Assembly: GCA_030043285.1 (NCBI GenBank)
Contig: JASHXZ010000590.1
Location: 1-12,288 of the forward strand
Direction: 5' to 3'
Length of the DNA stretch: 12,288 nt
Source: Xanthobacteraceae bacterium
Lineage (GTDB): Bacteria > Pseudomonadota > Alphaproteobacteria > Rhizobiales > Xanthobacteraceae
Below the pieces are notes generated by a model. That model was not told the DNA's origin. It did not search any database and worked only from the letters and a program-made list of their open reading frames with translations. The translations under genes were made by a program, and so were the position numbers. Each line of letters begins with the position of its first letter. Positions within the stretch are counted from its first letter, which is position 1. Of this stretch, positions 5,719 through 12,288 are shown piece after piece.

Positions 5719-7383
5719 TCAGGCGGCGGCGCTTTCGTGCAGCCATGAACGAATGATGGAGACGGTCTCACCCGGGTTGCGGGCGGCGATCTCGCCGACC
5801 TTTTGCACCGATTGAGCGTGGACTTGGCCCTGGACCTGCGCGAGGTCGATCATCTTCGAGGTTTCGCTTGGCTCGCCCGAGAAGGTCGGCCCGCTTTCGA
5901 CGATTGCGGTCCCGCCTGCTTCGCTTGGCGCTGCGGCGGCGCCGGTAGCGGCCGGCAGCGCCGCGACCGCCTCAGCGGGCGCCAGCACGCGCCGCACCAG
6001 CGGCCGGACCACGAGCAGTAGCACCGCGAGGCCGAGCAGCCCCATGACCACGGTCTCGATCGCCTGCATGATGTCGTCTTTGGAAAGGTGCAGGCCCGAG
6101 AGCCAGCCGGCCGGCGCGGCGATGGGCTGCGGCAGCGGCTCGGCAAAGCGCAGATTGACCACCTCGACTTGGTCGCCGCGCTTCTGATCGAAGCCGATGG
6201 CCGAGCGCACCAGCGCGGCGATCTGGTCGATCTCCTCTTTGCTGCGCGGCTTGTAGACGATCTCGCCCTTGTCGTTCTTGCTATAGGTGCCGTCGACCAG
6301 CACCGCGACCGAGATGCGGTTGACGCGGCCGCCTTCGCTCACTTCGGTCCTGGTGGTCTTCGAAATCTCATAGTTGACGGTCTCTTCGGATTTGCGGCTC
6401 TCGTCGCGCGGCGTCGCGGCGGCATCGCCGGTCGCGGCTTGGCGCTGCTGCTGCACGCCCTGCGGTATTTCGTTGCCGACCGTGACCTGGTTGGAATTGG
6501 CGGCGTTGCTCGCGGTGCTTTCCTCGCGGGTCTGGCTGGAGCGGACGACGCGGCCGTCGGGATCGAATTTGTCCGAGGTTTCGGTGACGCGGTTGAAATC
6601 GAAATCGGCGGTCAATTGCACGCGGGCGTGGTCCGGTCCGACCACCGAGGTGACGATCTGCTCGATCTGCTGGCGCAGCCGTTTTTCGAACGCGACCTGC
6701 CGTTCGTCGGCGCCGACGTCGCTGCCGCCGTTATCGTCGCCGGCGCCGTCTGCCAGCAGGTTGCCGGCTTCATCGACGATCGAGATCCGCTGCGGCCGCA
6801 ACCCGTTCACCGCCGTGGCGACGAGATGGCGGATGGCGCGGACCTGGGTCGGCTCCAACGTGCCAAGCACCCGGAGCACGATCGACGCCGATGGCTCGAC
6901 CTTGTCGCGCGAGAACAGCGGCCGTTCCGGCATGACCAGGTGCACGCGGGCGTCCTGCACCCGGTCGAGCGTGCGGATGGTGCGGGAGAGCTCGCCCTCG
7001 AGCGCCCGCACCGCGTCGATGTTCTGCACGAAGCTCGTGGTGCCGAGCGAATCGGTGCGGTCGAAGATTTCGTAGCCGACGCCGCCGCCCTTGGGCAGGC
7101 CGCTCTGAGCGAGCTGCATGCGCAACCGCGCCACCCGGTCCCTCGGCACCAGGATGACGTTGCCGTCGCCGCGCAGCTGGTAGGACACCGCCTCGCGGTC
7201 CAGCTCTTTGGCGATGGCGGCGGAATCGTCCATCGTCAGGTTGATGAACAGCGGCGTCATGTCCGGCGCGGTGACGCGCAGAATGATGAATGCGAAGAAG
7301 CCGATCAGCGCGATGGTGACGGCGCCCATAGCGGCGAGGCGCGGCGCACCAAGCGTCTTGACGAACTCCAGTATGTTTTGCAC
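5719..7383 (-). CDS. fliF: FliF, flagellar MS-ring protein
   Basis: The product has about 554 residues with the FliF layout. A first membrane segment lies at about 16-37 (LAAMGAVTIALIGFFAFIIL). The periplasmic ring-building motif region follows (YEIFDRTDSLGTTSFVQNI, RALEGELSRTIRTLDRVQDARVHLVMPE, FSRDKVEPSASIVL), then a low-complexity Gln/Ala-rich segment. A second membrane segment lies at about 443-460 (VVMGLLGLAVLLLVV). A cytoplasmic tail (VQKVGEIAARNPGETVSIIRSWLHE) should bind FliG. FliF nucleates basal-body assembly. The frame extends up to a TTG at 7419. I prefer the GTG at 7383 because a GGGGGGA-type Shine-Dalgarno lies just upstream, because the protein then begins close to other rhizobial FliF proteins (QNILEFVKTLGA), and because it places the CtrA-like box about 55-70 bp upstream. 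It is the first gene of fliF-fliG-fliH-fliN-flbD. Confidence 0.93.
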   Translation of the reverse strand: MQNILEFVKTLGAPRLAAMGAVTIALIGFFAFIILRVTAPDMTPLFINLTMDDSAAIAKELDREAVSYQLRGDGNVILVPRDRVARLRMQLAQSGLPKGGGVGYEIFDRTDSLGTTSFVQNIDAVRALEGELSRTIRTLDRVQDARVHLVMPERPLFSRDKVEPSASIVLRVLGTLEPTQVRAIRHLVATAVNGLRPQRISIVDEAGNLLADGAGDDNGGSDVGADERQVAFEKRLRQQIEQIVTSVVGPDHARVQLTADFDFNRVTETSDKFDPDGRVVRSSQTREESTASNAANSNQVTVGNEIPQGVQQQRQAATGDAAATPRDESRKSEETVNYEISKTTRTEVSEGGRVNRISVAVLVDGTYSKNDKGEIVYKPRSKEEIDQIAALVRSAIGFDQKRGDQVEVVNLRFAEPLPQPIAAPAGWLSGLHLSKDDIMQAIETVVMGLLGLAVLLLVVRPLVRRVLAPAEAVAALPAATGAAAAPSEAGGTAIVESGPTFSGEPSETSKMIDLAQVQGQVHAQSVQKVGEIAARNPGETVSIIRSWLHESAAA

Positions 7384-7437
7384 CGAGCCCCATCCCCCCG
7401 AGGCGAACGCGATGGGCAAGATTTGCCCGGTGGATGG

Positions 7438-7452
7438 TTAGCGCCCGGTTAA
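7438..7452 (-). promoter_or_regulatory. CtrA-like binding site upstream of fliF
   Basis: Read on the minus strand this is TTAA-CCGGGCG-CTAA followed by CC, close to the CtrA consensus TTAA-N7-TTAAC. The first half is TTAACC and the second CTAACC. It lies about 55-70 bp upstream of the chosen GTG start of fliF, a suitable place for a CtrA-activated promoter. In Caulobacter, fliF is an early class II gene under CtrA control. TTAA is rare in this GC-rich window, which lowers the chance of coincidence. No binding evidence exists here. Confidence 0.55.
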
Positions 7453-7466
7453 TGAGGCGCCATTTA

Positions 7467-7548
7467 GCGAGTGGCGAAATGGCGAATAGCGAATGGGGGA
7501 AGAATAAGTTCCCCCTATTCGCCATTCGCTACTCGCCATTCGCCCAAA
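7467..7548. repeat. Imperfect palindromic repeat built of GGCGAAT/GCGAATGG units
   Basis: The left half carries GGCGAAATGGCGAATAGC then GAATGGGGGA (7473-7500). The right half, TTCCCCCTATTCGCCATT then CGCTACTCGCCATTCGCC (7509-7544), is its imperfect reverse complement around a short AT-rich centre. Each half is itself a run of 8-9-bp units of the GGCGAATA/GGCGAATG type, so the element is both tandem and inverted. Similar 'GCGAATGGCGAATAG' elements are familiar between genes in Bradyrhizobium-like genomes. It lies between the sciP terminator and the fliF promoter. Confidence 0.65.
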
Positions 7549-7550
7549 TG

Positions 7551-7574
7551 AAAACGCCGGCATGCAGCCGGCGT
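7551..7574 (-). terminator. Probable intrinsic terminator of sciP
   Basis: A perfect 8-bp GC-rich stem, ACGCCGGC (7554-7561) and GCCGGCGT (7567-7574), encloses the loop ATGCA. On the minus strand the stem is followed directly by TTTT. It begins 27 bp after the sciP stop codon. The plus strand also has a short T-run after the stem (CGTTT), so weak bidirectional activity is possible. It would separate the sciP transcript from the fliF operon. Confidence 0.6.
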
Positions 7575-7601
7575 CGTTTGGCGACGAATGATGAAGGGCA
7601 G

Positions 7602-7877
7602 CTATGCGCGGTACTGTTGGATCCGCGTCGTGCGCAGGCCGGCCAAGCCATGCTGGTCGATCGAGTATTGCCAGGAGAGAAACTCTTCGACGGTCAGCGT
7701 ATAGCGGCTGCACGCTTCTTCCAGCGACAAAAGCCCGCCGCGGACAGCCGCCACGACCTCCGCCTTGCGACGGATGACCCAACGTTTGGTCCCCGGCGCT
7801 GGCAGATCCGCGATCGTCAGCGGAGAACCGTCAGGCCCGATGACATACTTGACCCTCGGGCGATGGGGCTCAGTCAT
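7602..7877 (-). CDS. sciP: SciP (DUF1153), CtrA-antagonising cell-cycle regulator
   Basis: The product is a 91-residue small basic protein of the DUF1153/SciP family: YVIGPDGSPLTIADLP, then KRWVIRRKAEVVAAVRGG, then LLSLEEACSRYTLTVEEFLSWQ. The family signature continues nearly to the end, and the middle and C-terminal region is a helix-turn-helix. In Caulobacter, SciP (about 93 residues) accumulates late in the cell cycle and prevents CtrA from activating its target promoters, including flagellar ones. The frame is open upstream to 7916. I chose the ATG at 7877 because the protein then begins MTEPHRPRVKYV, like its relatives. A possible Shine-Dalgarno (GAGAG) precedes it. It sits between flgD and fliF on the same strand, with its own upstream CtrA-like box and its own terminator, so it is probably a monocistronic unit. 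Confidence 0.93.
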   Translation of the reverse strand: MTEPHRPRVKYVIGPDGSPLTIADLPAPGTKRWVIRRKAEVVAAVRGGLLSLEEACSRYTLTVEEFLSWQYSIDQHGLAGLRTTRIQQYRA

Positions 7878-7929
7878 AGTCACTCTCACGAACTCGAACG
7901 CGACAAGAGCGAACATTACGGGCGGCCGC

Positions 7930-7944
7930 TTAAAATTTGCCTAA
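7930..7944. promoter_or_regulatory. CtrA-like binding site upstream of sciP
   Basis: The plus strand reads TTAA-AATTTGC-CTAA; on the minus strand, the direction of sciP, it is TTAG-GCAAATT-TTAA. This fits TTAA-N7-TTAA with one mismatch and correct spacing. It lies 53-67 bp before the sciP ATG. CtrA activates sciP in Caulobacter, which would make this one arm of a delayed negative-feedback loop. The call is motif-based only. Confidence 0.55.
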
Positions 7945-8062
7945 GCCTGACGGGCATTTGGCGATATTGATTCGTAAATGGCGGCCAATTCCGCCTTGCC
8001 GCAGGTCGCGTCGGTCTGCCGTCGGCGGAGCCCGCTCGGCGGCCAGCGCCTAAAAGCTGCGC

Positions 8063-8842
8063 CTATAAGAGTTGGCTCAAACTGTTGATCGTGCTGGTGA
8101 GGCTGCCGATGTTGCTGTTGAGGGTGCTCAGGCTGCTGGTGAGGCCGCTGCTGCTGCCGCTGCCGCCGCTGTTGATCGACTGGATACTGCTCATCGGCAC
8201 CGTTTGGCCGCCCACCGTCAGCGTCGGCGGATTGGCGCTGGTGTTGACGGCGGAAACCACCCCTTGCACCTGGGTCGACACCGATACCGCCTGGCCATTG
8301 GCGCCGGTGGCGGTGATCGAGAGCGTGTAGTTGCCGTCAGGCCAGGTCACGCCGTTACTGCCCTGGCCATTCCAGGTGTAGGTCTGGGTGCCGGCATTGA
8401 GCGCGGTGGTTCCGGTAAACACCGTCTGGCCTGACGAATTTGTGATCGAGACATTCCCTGTCGCCGCCGAGGGCGAGTTCAAGGTCCAGGTCGCCGGGCT
8501 ATTGCTGGCATTGGCCAGCGCCGCGCTGTTGCCGCTGACCGTGACGGTCGCGCCCACCAATTGCAGTCCGGCCAGGTCCGTGCTGGCCTGCTGCAGCGAA
8601 ATCATCGTTTGCATGTTGGTGTTGGTGTCGATCTGCTGCTCGACCGAGGCGAATTCGACAAGCTCCTGGGTGAACGAATTGGAGTCCATCGGACTGAGCG
8701 GGTCCTGGTTCTGCAGCTGGGTGGTCAGGATCTGCAGAAACTCGTCGAAATTGCCGGCGATCTGCTGCGACGACGTGTTGTTGATGCCTGCCGCGGTCGA
8801 GGCGGCCGAAGTGCTGGCTACGGGAGTGGTTGTCGTGGTCAT
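8063..8842 (-). CDS. flgD: FlgD, flagellar hook-cap (hook assembly scaffold) protein
   Basis: The product has 259 residues. The diagnostic N-terminal FlgD region is at about 28-75: FDEFLQILTTQLQNQDPLSP, MDSNSFTQELVEFASVEQQI. A Ser/Thr/Asn-rich FlgD Ig-like/tudor region follows (about 90-210) with TYTWNGQGSNGVTWPDGNYT, a typical FlgD 'WDG..G...P.G.Y' motif. The protein is exported through the flagellar secretion apparatus and forms the temporary cap under which FlgE polymerises. A Ser/Gly tail ends in a 27-residue stretch (233-259) with hydrophobics spaced 4-3-4-3, suggesting an extra helical oligomerisation segment. The ATG lies 23 bp after the fliK stop codon behind AAGGGCG, so fliK and flgD are probably cotranscribed. 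No flgE follows; sciP does. Confidence 0.93.
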   Translation of the reverse strand: MTTTTTPVASTSAASTAAGINNTSSQQIAGNFDEFLQILTTQLQNQDPLSPMDSNSFTQELVEFASVEQQIDTNTNMQTMISLQQASTDLAGLQLVGATVTVSGNSAALANASNSPATWTLNSPSAATGNVSITNSSGQTVFTGTTALNAGTQTYTWNGQGSNGVTWPDGNYTLSITATGANGQAVSVSTQVQGVVSAVNTSANPPTLTVGGQTVPMSSIQSINSGGSGSSSGLTSSLSTLNSNIGSLTSTINSLSQLL

Positions 8843-8865
8843 GGTTCGCCCTTACGAATTGCTGC

Positions 8866-10632
8866 TCACACCCTGATGTCGAGGCCGTTGCCTAACCTTA
8901 AGCGTGCGTAAATCTGCGCGGTGTCGATCGGCGCGACGTCGGACTGCGGGATGAGGACTTGCGGCGGCGGAGCCTGCTGCTGCTGGCCGCCGGAGCCGCC
9001 GTTCTGTCCGGTGAAGGATTGGTCGCGCAGCGTGAATTGCAGGCCGTTGTCGGCCGTCTTCAATCCGGCTTGCTCGAGCGCCTGTTGGAGCTGCGGCTGC
9101 TGGCTTTGCAGCAGCTGCAGCGTGTCGGCGCGATCGACGGTGACATGCGTCGTCACCTGGCCGCTGCCGTCGACGCCAAGCCGCACGTCGATACGGCCCA
9201 GTTCGGGCGGATCGAGCCGGATGTCGAATTGGCTCGAGCCCCCCTGCGCCCGCGCGGCGATCGCGACTGCAAGTCCGGCAAGCGGAACGGGCGTATCGCT
9301 GCCGGCGGCGGCAGGCGTCGTGCCGTTCGTCGTCATCGCATTCGTTGCGAACACGCCGAAGTTCGGTGCGATGGTCGCATTGGCGGAAGCAGCCGGCGCG
9401 GCCGAAACGCCGGCGCCGTTGAGCGCCGTCGCTTCGGCCCGCGCGCCGACCTGCTCCGCGCCGCCGGAAGAAGCAAAGCCGATCTGAGTCAACAAGGTCG
9501 TGGTCGCGGCGCCAGGGGTTTGCGGCTGGCCCGGCGTCTGCTGCGCGCTGATCGTGGACGCAGAATTGTCGCCTGTCGTTGGGTCCAAAGCAGCGGACGT
9601 CGAACCGTCCGTTCCGCCGGAGTCGGTCGTGGAGGCTGAAGCCGCTGGGTCGGCGTCGCTCGCTTGAGCTGGCGTGTTCTGGCCGACCGGTGCGGCCGCC
9701 GACGTTGTTTTGGCCCGACCCTTGAGGACGTCGGTCACGGTTGATCCAGTTTTTGCCGCCACCGGCGCGGCATTGGCGGCTGCGTTGCCGCCTATAGCCA
9801 CCGCCACCGGCTGCGCCGCACTGAGCGACGGAAGCTGCGCTGACATCGCGCTCGACGAATCACTCGCTGGGTCCGCCGCGTCGTTATTTTGGTCGTCCTT
9901 GCCGCCCGGTGTCTTGCCCGCACCCGGCGTCCCGCTGTTGGCTGCGGCAAGCCCATTGGCATTAAGGGCAGCATTGAACGCCGCCGCGACTGCCGCGTCG
10001 CTCGCCGTATCGGTGCTGTCGTTGGCCGCCGAGTCGGGCGTTGCGGGCGCGCTGGCGGCCGGTGGGCTACTAATGGTCGAGTTCGCATTCCCATTGCTTG
10101 TTGCATCCGCCGCACTGCCATCGCCGGTCGGAGTTGGCGCCTGCGCGACCTTCGCGGCCGCATTCCCCACCGCCTTGCCTGAATTGCCGTGGGCAGGATT
10201 TCGTGATGCCGCAGTCCCTTTCAGCGCGCCTATGGCATTGGCGCTTTGCGCCGCCGCACCGTTGGCCGCCGTAACGGCGCCGGCGCCAGGCGCGCCATTG
10301 CCGGTCGGCTCCGATGGTGAGGATGCTCCCGCATTGGCACTTTGAGCCGGCGCTGCATTGGGCTGTGCACCGGTGCCCAGCGTATTGCCAGCCGATGTGG
10401 ATGTCCCCGCGTTGGCCGCAGATGCCAAATGGCTGGCGTCTTGGAATGTCGGCTCATTGGCGGCGGTCGCTGCCCAGGCGTCCGAGGTTGGGGCTGCGGT
10501 CGCCGTCGCGGCGTCAAGCAGCGCCGCAAAGGGCGACGAGTCAGTCTGCGGTGCGGAAGATTGTGGCCATTGCGCCGCCCCACGCGACAACGCAATGCTG
10601 ACGTCGGACGAAATACTGGCTGCACTCGGCAC
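8866..10632 (-). CDS. fliK: FliK, flagellar hook-length control protein
   Basis: The product has about 588 residues, most of it low complexity and rich in Ala, Gly, Ser, Thr, Asn and Pro, as is usual for the secreted ruler part of FliK. The recognisable C-terminal Flg_hook (switch) domain lies at about 450-540: FDIRLDPPELGRIDVRLGVD, then TVDRADTLQLLQSQQPQLQQALEQAGL, then LQFTLRDQSF. A Gln/Pro/Gly linker and a short conserved end (IDTAQIYARLRLGNGLDIRV) follow. FliK measures hook length and switches the export apparatus to filament-type substrates. The frame continues upstream to a TTG at 10701. I chose the GTG at 10632, which has GGGAG seven bases before it and leaves the two TTAACC half-sites in the promoter. 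The identification rests on the C-terminal domain and the position ahead of flgD. Confidence 0.85.
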   Translation of the reverse strand: MPSAASISSDVSIALSRGAAQWPQSSAPQTDSSPFAALLDAATATAAPTSDAWAATAANEPTFQDASHLASAANAGTSTSAGNTLGTGAQPNAAPAQSANAGASSPSEPTGNGAPGAGAVTAANGAAAQSANAIGALKGTAASRNPAHGNSGKAVGNAAAKVAQAPTPTGDGSAADATSNGNANSTISSPPAASAPATPDSAANDSTDTASDAAVAAAFNAALNANGLAAANSGTPGAGKTPGGKDDQNNDAADPASDSSSAMSAQLPSLSAAQPVAVAIGGNAAANAAPVAAKTGSTVTDVLKGRAKTTSAAAPVGQNTPAQASDADPAASASTTDSGGTDGSTSAALDPTTGDNSASTISAQQTPGQPQTPGAATTTLLTQIGFASSGGAEQVGARAEATALNGAGVSAAPAASANATIAPNFGVFATNAMTTNGTTPAAAGSDTPVPLAGLAVAIAARAQGGSSQFDIRLDPPELGRIDVRLGVDGSGQVTTHVTVDRADTLQLLQSQQPQLQQALEQAGLKTADNGLQFTLRDQSFTGQNGGSGGQQQQAPPPQVLIPQSDVAPIDTAQIYARLRLGNGLDIRV

Positions 10633-10915
10633 TGCGCGACTCCCAGGACCCACGATCGCTCGCGCTTGGGCTTGCAACCCGCGGGCCAGCTTGTCGCGCA
10701 AAAAAGCGGTTAAATATCAATCGGTTAACGGAGCAACCATCGAGCCGCGTCGCGATCTCTCTGCCGCCGCAGGCAAATTTTGCCGGGTCCGGGTTCCGAC
10801 AGGCTCCGTTATCCAGCCGGCCGATAGCGCTGGCTCGCTCTCACACTTATAGTAAGGACCACGAGGGCGGCTCCTGTCGCCGCCCCAATCCAGTCAGGAG
10901 CAGCGCCGCCTCGCC
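10633..10915. other. Divergent intergenic region between fliK and mnmA
   Basis: These 283 bp separate the fliK start from the mnmA start. The fliK side holds the GGGAG Shine-Dalgarno and the paired TTAACC sites. The mnmA side has a possible -10 hexamer TATAGT (10848-10853) without a convincing -35, and AGGAG (10896-10900) about 15 bases before the mnmA ATG, which is a long spacing. I see no open reading frame worth calling, no RNA gene and no repeat here. Confidence 0.5.
10708..10728 (-). promoter_or_regulatory. Paired TTAACC half-sites upstream of fliK
   Basis: On the minus strand this reads TTAACC, nine bases, TTAACC, ending 75 bp before the chosen fliK GTG. Both hexamers are exact CtrA half-boxes in direct orientation, but their spacing (15 bp start to start) is wider than the canonical 11 bp. 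It may bind CtrA as two separate half-sites, or a related regulator. It lies in the divergent fliK/mnmA gap and could also affect mnmA. Confidence 0.4.
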
Positions 10916-12097
10916 ATGCGTAACAGCCTCGATATCGAGGGCCGGCCGTCACAGACGCGGGTCGTCGTCGCCATGTCGGGTGGCGTCGATTCCTCGGTCA
11001 CCGCGGCGCTGCTCGCCGAGGCCGGCTATGACGTGGTTGGCATCACGCTGCAGCTTTACGACCATGGTGCCGCCACGCACCGCAAGGGCGCCTGCTGTGC
11101 CGGCCGCGACATTCACGATGCCCGCGCGGTCGCCGAGCGCATCGGCATTCCGCATTACGTGCTCGACTATGAAAGCCGCTTCAAGGAAGCGGTGATCGAC
11201 CGCTTTGCCGAAAGCTACGTCGCCGGCGAGACGCCGGTGCCGTGCGTGGAATGCAATCAGTCGATCAAGTTTCACGACCTGCTCGACACCGCGCGCGAGC
11301 TGGGCGCCAAAATTCTGGCGACCGGCCATTACGTGGCATCGCGGGCGCTGCCGGGCGGCGGCCGCGGACTCTTTCGCGCGCGCGAGGCGGAGCGGGACCA
11401 GAGCTACTTTTTGTTCGCCACCACGCCCGCGCAGCTCGACCTGTTGCGCTTTCCGCTCGGCGACCGCAGCAAGGCTGAGACCCGCGAACTGGCGCGGCGC
11501 TTCGGCCTTGCGGTCGCCGACAAGCAGGACAGCCAGGATATCTGCTTCGTGCCGACGGGGCATTACGCGCAGGTGATCGAGCGGCTGCGTCCGGGCGCTG
11601 CCGGACCGGGCGACATCGTCGATCTCGACGGGCGCGTGCTGGGCCACCACGACGGCATCATTTATTTCACCGTCGGCCAGCGCCGCGGCCTCGGCATCGC
11701 CGCCGGCACGCCGCTTTACGTGGTGCGGCTCGAGGCGGCCACGCGCCGCGTCGTGGTTGGACCGCGCGAGGCGCTGCGCACGAGCCGCATCCGGCTCCGC
11801 GACGTCAATTGGCTCGGCGACGGTTCGATCGACGGGGTTTTGGACGGCCGGCGCGAGGTCTTCGTCAAAGTGCGCTCGACGCGGCCGCCGCAGCCGGCCT
11901 GGCTCTGCCGCGGCGACGCCGGCGGCGTCGAAGTCGAGTTGATCGCCAGCGAAGACGGCGTCTCGCCCGGCCAGGCTTGCGCCTTCTACGACGCGGCCGA
12001 AGGTCAGGCGCGCGTGCTCGGCGGCGGCTTCATCGCCAGCACCGTCGCGGCGGCGCGCGTGAGCCGCGCCGGCGCCGCCATGGCGATCGCGCGCTGA
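10916..12097 (+). CDS. mnmA: MnmA (TrmU), tRNA-uridine 2-sulfurtransferase
   Basis: The product is a 393-residue cytoplasmic enzyme that makes the 2-thio group of (c)mnm5s2U34 in tRNA-Lys, tRNA-Glu and tRNA-Gln, taking sulfur from a persulfide relay and activating the uridine with ATP. The adenylation P-loop SGGVDSS is at 21-27. The catalytic cysteine is C113 in [11 protein letters not shown], and the second (persulfide-carrying) cysteine is C210 in DSQDICFVP. Other MnmA motifs include ATGHYVA (135-141), RDQSYFLF (160-167) and [11 protein letters not shown]. The insertion with [11 protein letters not shown] after the first strand is typical of the alphaproteobacterial subgroup. The start [11 protein letters not shown] matches relatives and is the only sensible ATG. 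All key residues are present, so the enzyme should be active. It is divergent from fliK and functionally unrelated to the flagellar genes. Confidence 0.96.
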   Translation: MRNSLDIEGRPSQTRVVVAMSGGVDSSVTAALLAEAGYDVVGITLQLYDHGAATHRKGACCAGRDIHDARAVAERIGIPHYVLDYESRFKEAVIDRFAESYVAGETPVPCVECNQSIKFHDLLDTARELGAKILATGHYVASRALPGGGRGLFRAREAERDQSYFLFATTPAQLDLLRFPLGDRSKAETRELARRFGLAVADKQDSQDICFVPTGHYAQVIERLRPGAAGPGDIVDLDGRVLGHHDGIIYFTVGQRRGLGIAAGTPLYVVRLEAATRRVVVGPREALRTSRIRLRDVNWLGDGSIDGVLDGRREVFVKVRSTRPPQPAWLCRGDAGGVEVELIASEDGVSPGQACAFYDAAEGQARVLGGGFIASTVAAARVSRAGAAMAIAR

Positions 12098-12217
12098 AGC
12101 GCCGCGCCGGCACGCCGATGCACCAGCTGTACCGCGGATCGCAATCGTACGATTTCCCGGGCTCACTTCCTCTCGATCAGAGAAAGCCGTCGATCGCAAC
12201 GGCTGGCGTGTGTTTCG

Positions 12218-12288
12218 AAAGGATTTTTCTGTCAAGGGTCTTCGACCGCCGAAGGCGGCGCTTCGCGCCCTTGACAGAAAAATCCTTT
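12218..12288. repeat. Perfect 21-bp inverted repeat at the window edge
   Basis: Arms 12218-12238 and 12268-12288 are exact reverse complements (21 of 21) around a 29-bp centre, which itself contains a small hairpin CCGCC-GAA-GGCGG (12246-12258). Each arm carries an outward-pointing TTGACA (12271-12276 on plus; complement of 12230-12235 on minus), identical to the sigma-70 -35 consensus. The outer ends are A/T-rich, unlike the surrounding DNA. The right arm ends at the last base, so the full length is unknown. It may be a dispersed palindromic repeat or MITE-like element, or an unusual terminator. Confidence 0.65.

Noticed and set aside
4387..5748. 453-residue plus-strand open frame opposite fliG and part of fliH
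   Set aside because: It spans two well-supported genes antisense, has no domain, and its His/Arg/Leu-rich composition is typical of a GC-rich complement frame.
6088..7452. 454-residue plus-strand open frame opposite fliF
   Set aside because: It is an antisense shadow of the fully supported FliF frame, with no motif and no Shine-Dalgarno of note.
8021..8042. GC-rich segment after flgD (GTCGGCGGAGCCCGCTCGGCGG), considered as a terminator hairpin
   Set aside because: The halves are not true reverse complements when aligned base by base, and no T-run follows on the minus strand.
8892..8900. TAACCTTAA sequence about 55 bp upstream of flgD, considered as a CtrA box
   Set aside because: The two halves are adjacent rather than seven bases apart, and they lie within the conserved coding end of fliK (RLRLGNG).
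9792..10163. Alternative minus-strand frame inside fliK, considered as evidence of a frameshifted or fused gene
   Set aside because: The fliK frame is continuous across it with FliK-like Ala/Thr/Asn composition. The alternative frame is Arg-rich and featureless.
10949..12235. 428-residue minus-strand open frame opposite mnmA
   Set aside because: MnmA has all catalytic residues on the plus strand. The antisense frame has no recognisable features.

Overview
The window is GC-rich chromosomal DNA from an alphaproteobacterium. The protein sequences suggest the order Hyphomicrobiales, something like Bradyrhizobium, Rhodopseudomonas or Pseudolabrys. The evidence is a Caulobacter-type flagellar operon (fliF-fliG-fliH-fliN-flbD), a SciP/DUF1153 gene, an MnmA of rhizobial type, and several palindromic intergenic repeats of the kind common in Bradyrhizobium-like genomes. 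The taxonomic call is an inference from remembered protein sequences; no search was run.

Layout. Positions 1-468 (+) hold the 3' end of an EF-G-like GTPase gene. After a 235-bp gap with a repeat and a candidate promoter comes a stand-alone EAL-domain c-di-GMP phosphodiesterase (704-1585, +). A palindromic repeat follows, then a small DUF1330 gene (1771-2073, +). A second long palindrome fills the convergent gap to the flagellar block. From 10632 down to 2186 everything reads on the minus strand: fliK and flgD (hook-length control and hook cap), then sciP, then fliF-fliG-fliH-fliN-flbD (MS ring, C ring, export-ATPase regulator, and the sigma-54 activator). Divergent from fliK lies mnmA (10916-12097, +), followed by a 191-bp tail that ends in a perfect 21-bp inverted repeat at the window edge.

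How the genes work together. The minus-strand genes build the hook and the basal-body rotor/export base, and carry two regulators of the alphaproteobacterial flagellar hierarchy. SciP antagonises CtrA, and FlbD activates late sigma-54 promoters and represses early ones. CtrA-like TTAA-N7-CTAA boxes lie upstream of fliF and sciP, and two TTAACC half-sites lie upstream of fliK. In this GC-rich window I count only about seven TTAA tetramers by eye; five are in promoter-side gaps. A sigma-54-like -24/-12 element lies ahead of the EAL gene, which could tie c-di-GMP turnover to FlbD.

I see no CRISPR array, RNA gene, transposase, phage gene or clearly new multi-gene system. The most interesting content is regulatory (the CtrA/SciP/FlbD arrangement and the possible sigma-54 control of the EAL gene), a leucine/isoleucine heptad tail on FlgD, a degenerate FlbD receiver, and the set of palindromic repeats.
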